NCBI GenBank assembly: GCA_001275005.1
Contig: JWZX01002331.1
Coordinates: 1 to 12,819 of the forward strand
Direction of reading: 5' to 3'
Source of the DNA: Chrysochromulina tobinii
Taxonomy: Eukaryota; Haptophyta; Prymnesiales; Chrysochromulinaceae
Length of the DNA stretch: 12,819 bases
The notes below the pieces were generated by a model. That model was given only the letters and a program-made list of their open reading frames with translations, was not told the DNA's origin and searched no databases. Both the position numbers and the translations under genes were made by a program. This document shows, piece after piece, positions 9,601 to 12,819 of the stretch (positions are counted from its first letter, which is position 1; each line of letters starts with the position of its first letter).

Positions 9601-12016
9601 CATCGGTCGCTCGCTCGCAGCCCCGGAACCCTATCGCGAGTCTTGGCTCGAGACCCTCTCCGTGCGCGCGAACTGGACGGCGAGCGCTTACCGTGACGGC
9701 TGGGCTTACCGTGAGCGCTCGCGAGAGAAGGAGGACGAGGAGGACGAGGAGGACGAGCTTCCTTTTGAGTTGGAATTCGCGCATGGGAATGCGACGGAAC
9801 CGCCGCAGCCACTGGTCCCGGGCATGTCACCCGCGCCGATCGATGCATATCCACGGGAGGCGAAGCAGGAGCCATGGACTGGCTGGAAGAATGGGCGGCG
9901 GCGCCTCAAGGGCGGCGGCGGTCGAAAGGGACCTCCTAAGGGCATACCGACGTCGTGGCTCAACCCGCCCTTCGGCTCCTTCGACGATTTCCCCAACGCG
10001 ATGCTCCTCCTCTTCATTGCCTCGACGGGGGACGGATGGACAGACTTCATGTACACCGGCATGGACGTTGTGGGACCGGGCATTGCCCCTCAGCGCAATG
10101 ACTTCTCGCCAGCGTGCCTCTTTTTCATCATGTGGCTGCTGGTTGGCACCTTTACCACCATCAACCTCTTCGTCGGCTCGGTCGTTGACAATTTCGGCAA
10201 AATCAAGGCTGAACTCGACGGCAGCGCGTTGCTCACGGATGAGCAGAAGCAGTGGCAGGCGGCGATGCTTGACTCGGCAGCGAAGAAGCCTGCGCCGCGC
10301 CAGCCGCGACCGCCGAAGTCGCAGCTGCTGCGTCCCGTGTTCGACCTCGTCACCGGCAAGGCCTTCGACATCTTCTGCACCTCAATCATTCTGACCAACA
10401 TCATCATTATGGCGCTGGACTACCACCGCATCGAGGATGACGAGGCCATGTACGCGTTCTACTCGAACGCTCTGGCATCCTTCAGTTATATTTACTACGT
10501 CGAATGCTTTATCAAGCTGCTCGGGCTTGGGCTGGGTAATTACTTCCGTGACAATTGGAACCGCTTTGATTTCTTCCTCGTGGCCACATCGCTGCTCGAC
10601 CAGTTCGCCGCCGTCTCCCTGCCCATCCCGCCCATGTTCTTGCGGATCGTGCGCGTGGCGCGCATCATGCGCATCATGCGGCTGCTCAAGGGATTCAAGG
10701 GTCTGAGTTCCCTGCTTACGACGCTTGTGCTCTCTGTGCCCGCGCTCGGGAACGTCGGTGGACTGCTCGCCTTGATCACGTTCATCTATTCGGTGCTCGG
10801 CGTGCAGCTCTTCACCTTCGTCAAGTCGGGCGAGGTGATGAACGACCATCGGAACTTCGACGACTTTGGCCATGGCTACCTGGTCCTGTTGCAGTGCCTC
10901 ACCGGCGACAACTGGTCCGGCCTCATGTACGACGCGATGGTTGGCCCTGAGCGCGGCTGCAATCCAGACCTGGTGCCCACTGACTGCGGCTCGAGCATCG
11001 CGATCCCGTTCTTCCTCTCGTTCATTCTCCTCGGCAATTTCATCATGCTCAACATGATTGTCTCCGTGGTCCTTGATAACTTCACCGCACTCGACTCGAT
11101 CAAATCCAACCTCGTGTCCGCCTCGGATGTTGCAGACTTTGGCGAGGCTTGGGCGGAGCACGTCGATCCGAACCCGGGCACCGCGACCGAGTGGGAGGTG
11201 GCCCAGCTGATCGTGGCCGTACCGCCGCCCATGGGCGTCAAAGACCAAATGGCGGTCGAGGAGGCATACGCAATGGTGCATGCGCTCCAGATCAAGCAGG
11301 ACTCTGAGGGTGGCGGATTGAGCTACACAAGGGTCGTCATCGCACTCACCAGACGGCAGTACACGGTGGAGGGGATTGAGCTGCACGAGCTGCCTGAGCT
11401 CGACACCCCGTCTATGGAAGAGGAGCTGCCCCCGCAGAGCGCTCCCAAGAGGCAGCCACCCCCCCCTACAGTCTCGATAGATGTGACGACACCGCCGAGG
11501 ACGATGTCAAGCGCGGCGCATCACGTGGCGCCGCCACTGCCACCGCCACCGCCGCCGCCGCCGCCGCCGCCTGCGCCGCCGCCTGCGTCGTTGCCAGAAT
11601 TTCCTAACGGGTACTCACCGCACAGTGCTTCACCGAACAGCCGCGGCCCTGTGGTGGGCAAAAGCCTGGATCGGAGGGCGCTGCCGCCTCCCGCGATGCT
11701 GCCGCCGCCGCAGAGCCGCTATGCGTCGCCGATTAACGGGGGGATTACTCCGCCGATTGCGCCACCCAGGCCGCCGCCAGGCGCCCCGCCGCAGCTGCCG
11801 CCTGCATGGTACATGGCCGCGTCTGCGCACGGAATGATCTACTACTACAACGTTGAGACGAGGCAGGTGTCGTGGCAGCCGCCGATTGAGTGGTTACGAG
11901 GCGTGCGGCCGCGGAGGCGCTCACCCAATGGGCAGCATCCAGACGGCCCTTACGGTGAGCTCAGGCAGCTTGGGGGACCGGCACCGCCAGGGCCACGTAA
12001 ATCGTGGGATGCATGA
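6680..12016 (+). CDS. Four-domain voltage-gated cation channel with C-terminal WW domain, three exons, 1720 aa
   Basis: Plasma-membrane or endomembrane voltage-gated cation channel alpha subunit of the Cav/Nav superfamily. Exons are 6680-7096, 7195-7334 and 7411-12016, giving 1720 residues. Domain I: S1 about 107-125, S2 with Glu152, S3 with Asp178, S4 Arg201/204/207/210/213. Domain II S4: Arg541/544/547/550/553 and Lys556. Domain III S4: Arg834/837/840/843/847. Domain IV S4: Arg1264/1267/1270/1273/1276 and Lys1279/1282. The filter residue two before the P-loop Trp is Asp341, Gly626, Asp1060 and Asp1352 (DGDD). The III-IV linker (1123-1165) is Nav-like, starting GSALLTDEQK and followed by KKP and PRPP. 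The C-tail has a degenerate EF-hand-like region near 1438, a Pro-rich region from about 1535 with 11 consecutive Pro, and a WW domain at 1648-1678 (W1652, YYYN, W1674, PP). Domain III has an outer-loop insert of about 130 residues. The ATG at 6680 has G at -3 and +4. Ion selectivity cannot be deduced; three Asp suggest cations, possibly Ca2+ or non-selective. Confidence 0.93.
7097..7194 (+). other. Channel intron 1 (98 nt)
   Basis: The donor is ATCGCG|GTAAGC and the acceptor GCGCTGCAG|AAATGT, phase 0. Splicing joins the end of the S1-S2 loop to KCEHVFLAIFTCELVTK, a textbook S2 segment with its conserved Glu. Reading through the intron instead ends at a TAG at 7214-7216. Confidence 0.88.
7335..7410 (+). 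other. Channel intron 2 (76 nt)
   Basis: The donor is GCTCGCCTG|GTGCGC and the acceptor CTGTATGCAG|GCTTCC. TG plus G rebuilds a Trp codon, and the product runs from S3 (CILDFLVVSLAW) into LPIFIPSFGN and the domain I S4. This intron hides the link between the first two exons and the long third exon, whose frame opens spuriously at about 7319 inside exon 2 and the intron. Confidence 0.85.
9725..9757 (+). repeat. GAGGAC microsatellite coding an acidic run in the channel
   Basis: GAG/GAC codons repeat to give an acidic segment near residues 958-968 (E-K-E-D-E-E-D-E-E-D-E). It lies within the inserted outer loop between S5 and the pore helix of domain III, so it should face the outside or the lumen. 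Repeat slippage may account for part of the loop's length. Confidence 0.75.
11531..11581 (+). repeat. CCG microsatellite coding PPLP and an 11-proline tract
   Basis: Codons CCG CCA CTG then eleven Pro codons (mostly CCG), one Ala and three more Pro encode residues about 1560-1577. The run is the densest part of a Pro-rich tail of about 110 residues before the WW domain. PPLP followed by poly-Pro is a known ligand type for group II/III WW domains, which is notable given the WW domain at 1648-1678 in the same protein. Confidence 0.8.
11795..11887 (+). other. WW domain coding segment at the channel C-terminus
   Basis: Residues 1648-1678 read LPPAWYMAASAHGM, then IYYYN, then T-R-Q-V-S-W-Q-P-P. 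Trp1652 and Trp1674 are 22 apart, as expected. The three consecutive Tyr (1663-1665), Asn1666 and the closing Pro pair are the family signature. WW domains bind short Pro-rich ligands; the YYY triad is typical of FBP11-like domains that bind PPLP. The segment is in frame with the channel, with no intron or stop between, and 38 to 43 residues remain after it, including a basic R-P-R-R-R cluster. Confidence 0.88.
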
Positions 12017-12819
12017 GTGCGAAGAGTGAAATCAGCAGCGGCGCCGTGGTGCTGCTGGTTGCTTGCGGCCGCAGCGGATTGAGCCTACAGCTGCACAAAC
12101 CTACGTCGTGCTGCAGATTTGAGAGTGTACTACGGTACAACTCCTGCTACAGGCGCTTCACAACCAGTCACAAGACGGCAGCGGAGACTCGAGGCTGAGC
12201 GTGGCGTTACTTTCATCGCCGCGCGTGCATTCGAGAGAGTTCGGCTCTTATAATCCAATAACTAAGATGTGTGCGGTTGAACGAACTGAAGGAAGTGAAA
12301 TGGTTCGGTATAATATTGTGTGGAACGGAGATGTGTCCTCAGGAGCTCAGGTTGATGGTTGTCCGGTCCGCAGCAATAGCACAGACCGTACACGTAACCC
12401 GCCGCACAGTGTCGAGTCACCGCACGATACGTACGGTTCGGCAGGGCCGTGTCGGCCGTGGCGCCGTGCGCCGACCTGCCAGCCCTGTCCGCTGTCACTG
12501 CATTCCCAGCCCTTTCCAGAACGGATAATTATTGAGGGGCGCTCACCGTGCAAATCCTCCAGTCCTCTTTCGAACGTTTTTCTCGCCTTCGGTCTCCACC
12601 GGCTGTCGTCGTGCTGCCACCGCGCGCCCAGATCTCGATAAAATAGACTCGTAGTCGAGCCGCTGCTCTTAGAAGATGTGTTCGTATGCTGCACCCGCTT
12701 CCTAAGAATGTATATTCATCGCGTCTCGTCACGACATTGGCCATCACCACTCACCCACCAAGATGCTGCGAGGATCGCGCAAGGCTTGTAGCCGACAAGC
12801 TCGCCAATGGCAACGAGCC
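12017..12819. other. 3' flank of the channel gene; no supported gene
   Basis: This region should hold the channel 3' UTR. No canonical AATAAA is present; AT-rich spots with AATAAC (about 12258), ATAATTATT (about 12525) and ATAAAAT (about 12638) are the only candidates for 3'-end signals. Open frames here (12201-12641 plus and 12347-12694 minus are the longest) have no domain character. I found no tRNA or other RNA gene. At the far right, 12755-12817 on the minus strand reads as a plausible exon end, discussed as a finding. Confidence 0.5.

Noticed and set aside
9597-10394. 265-codon plus-strand frame overlapping the channel domain III loop in another phase
   Set aside because: The Arg/Ser/Pro-rich text has no motif; the channel frame resumes conserved pore sequence immediately after the loop, so a frameshift is not needed.
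10382-11386. 334-codon minus-strand open frame antisense to channel domain IV
   Set aside because: It has His/Asp/Glu/Gln-rich composition typical of an antisense shadow, no domain, and full overlap with S1-S6 of domain IV on the plus strand.
11392-12013. PPxY-type self-ligand for the channel's own WW domain
   Set aside because: No PPxY occurs in the tail; the closest strings are PPAWY and QSRY. The PPLP/poly-Pro tract is the only plausible internal ligand.
1-12819. CRISPR array, insertion sequence or prokaryotic operon signals
   Set aside because: There are no spaced identical repeats, no transposase and no terminal inverted repeats with target duplications, and the genes have spliceosomal introns.

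Overview
The window is GC-rich nuclear DNA from a eukaryote. Three short GT-AG introns (115, 98 and 76 nt) interrupt two genes that are otherwise almost intronless, and the proteins are purely eukaryotic: a large Sec7-family ARF exchange factor, a four-domain voltage-gated cation channel and the edge of an apparent alpha-kinase. The compact layout, long exons, GC-rich third codon positions, donors such as GTGCGY and the presence of a four-domain channel point to a free-living protist or microalga (for example a haptophyte- or stramenopile-like lineage). The sequence alone does not fix the lineage.

Layout. (1) 1-87, minus strand: the first codons of a probable alpha-kinase domain gene that leaves the window on the left. 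(2) 88-734: intergenic, holding the 3' flank of the next gene, the upstream region of the first, and a small GATGCGC repeat. (3) 735-5964, minus strand: a BIG/Sec7-type ARF-GEF of 1704 residues. I assembled it from a 130-nt first exon (5964-5835) and one 4985-nt exon (5719-735); the splice restores the conserved N-terminal DCB helix. (4) 5965-6679: intergenic region between two head-to-head genes, so probably two promoters or one shared promoter. It has three TGACGT hexamers and short tandem repeats. (5) 6680-12016, plus strand: a four-domain voltage-gated cation channel of 1720 residues in three exons. (6) 12017-12819: 3' flank with no gene I can support, except a weak exon-like stretch at the right edge.

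The channel is the most interesting object. It has four complete S1-S6 domains with full S4 arginine ladders, but a pore ring of Asp/Gly/Asp/Asp that matches neither Cav (EEEE) nor Nav (DEKA). Its III-IV linker looks strongly like the animal Nav linker, but with Ala-Leu-Leu where Nav has the Ile-Phe-Met inactivation latch. The domain III outer loop carries an insert of about 130 residues with an acidic run, and the domain I outer loop has a His/Asp cluster. The C-terminal tail has the Nav/Cav-like degenerate EF-hand region but no recognisable IQ motif. In its place are a PPLP plus 11-proline tract and a convincing WW domain, a module I do not know from any characterised four-domain channel.

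The ARF-GEF and the channel are not obviously part of one pathway. Any link beyond a shared promoter region (for example trafficking of the channel through the trans-Golgi) would be speculation.
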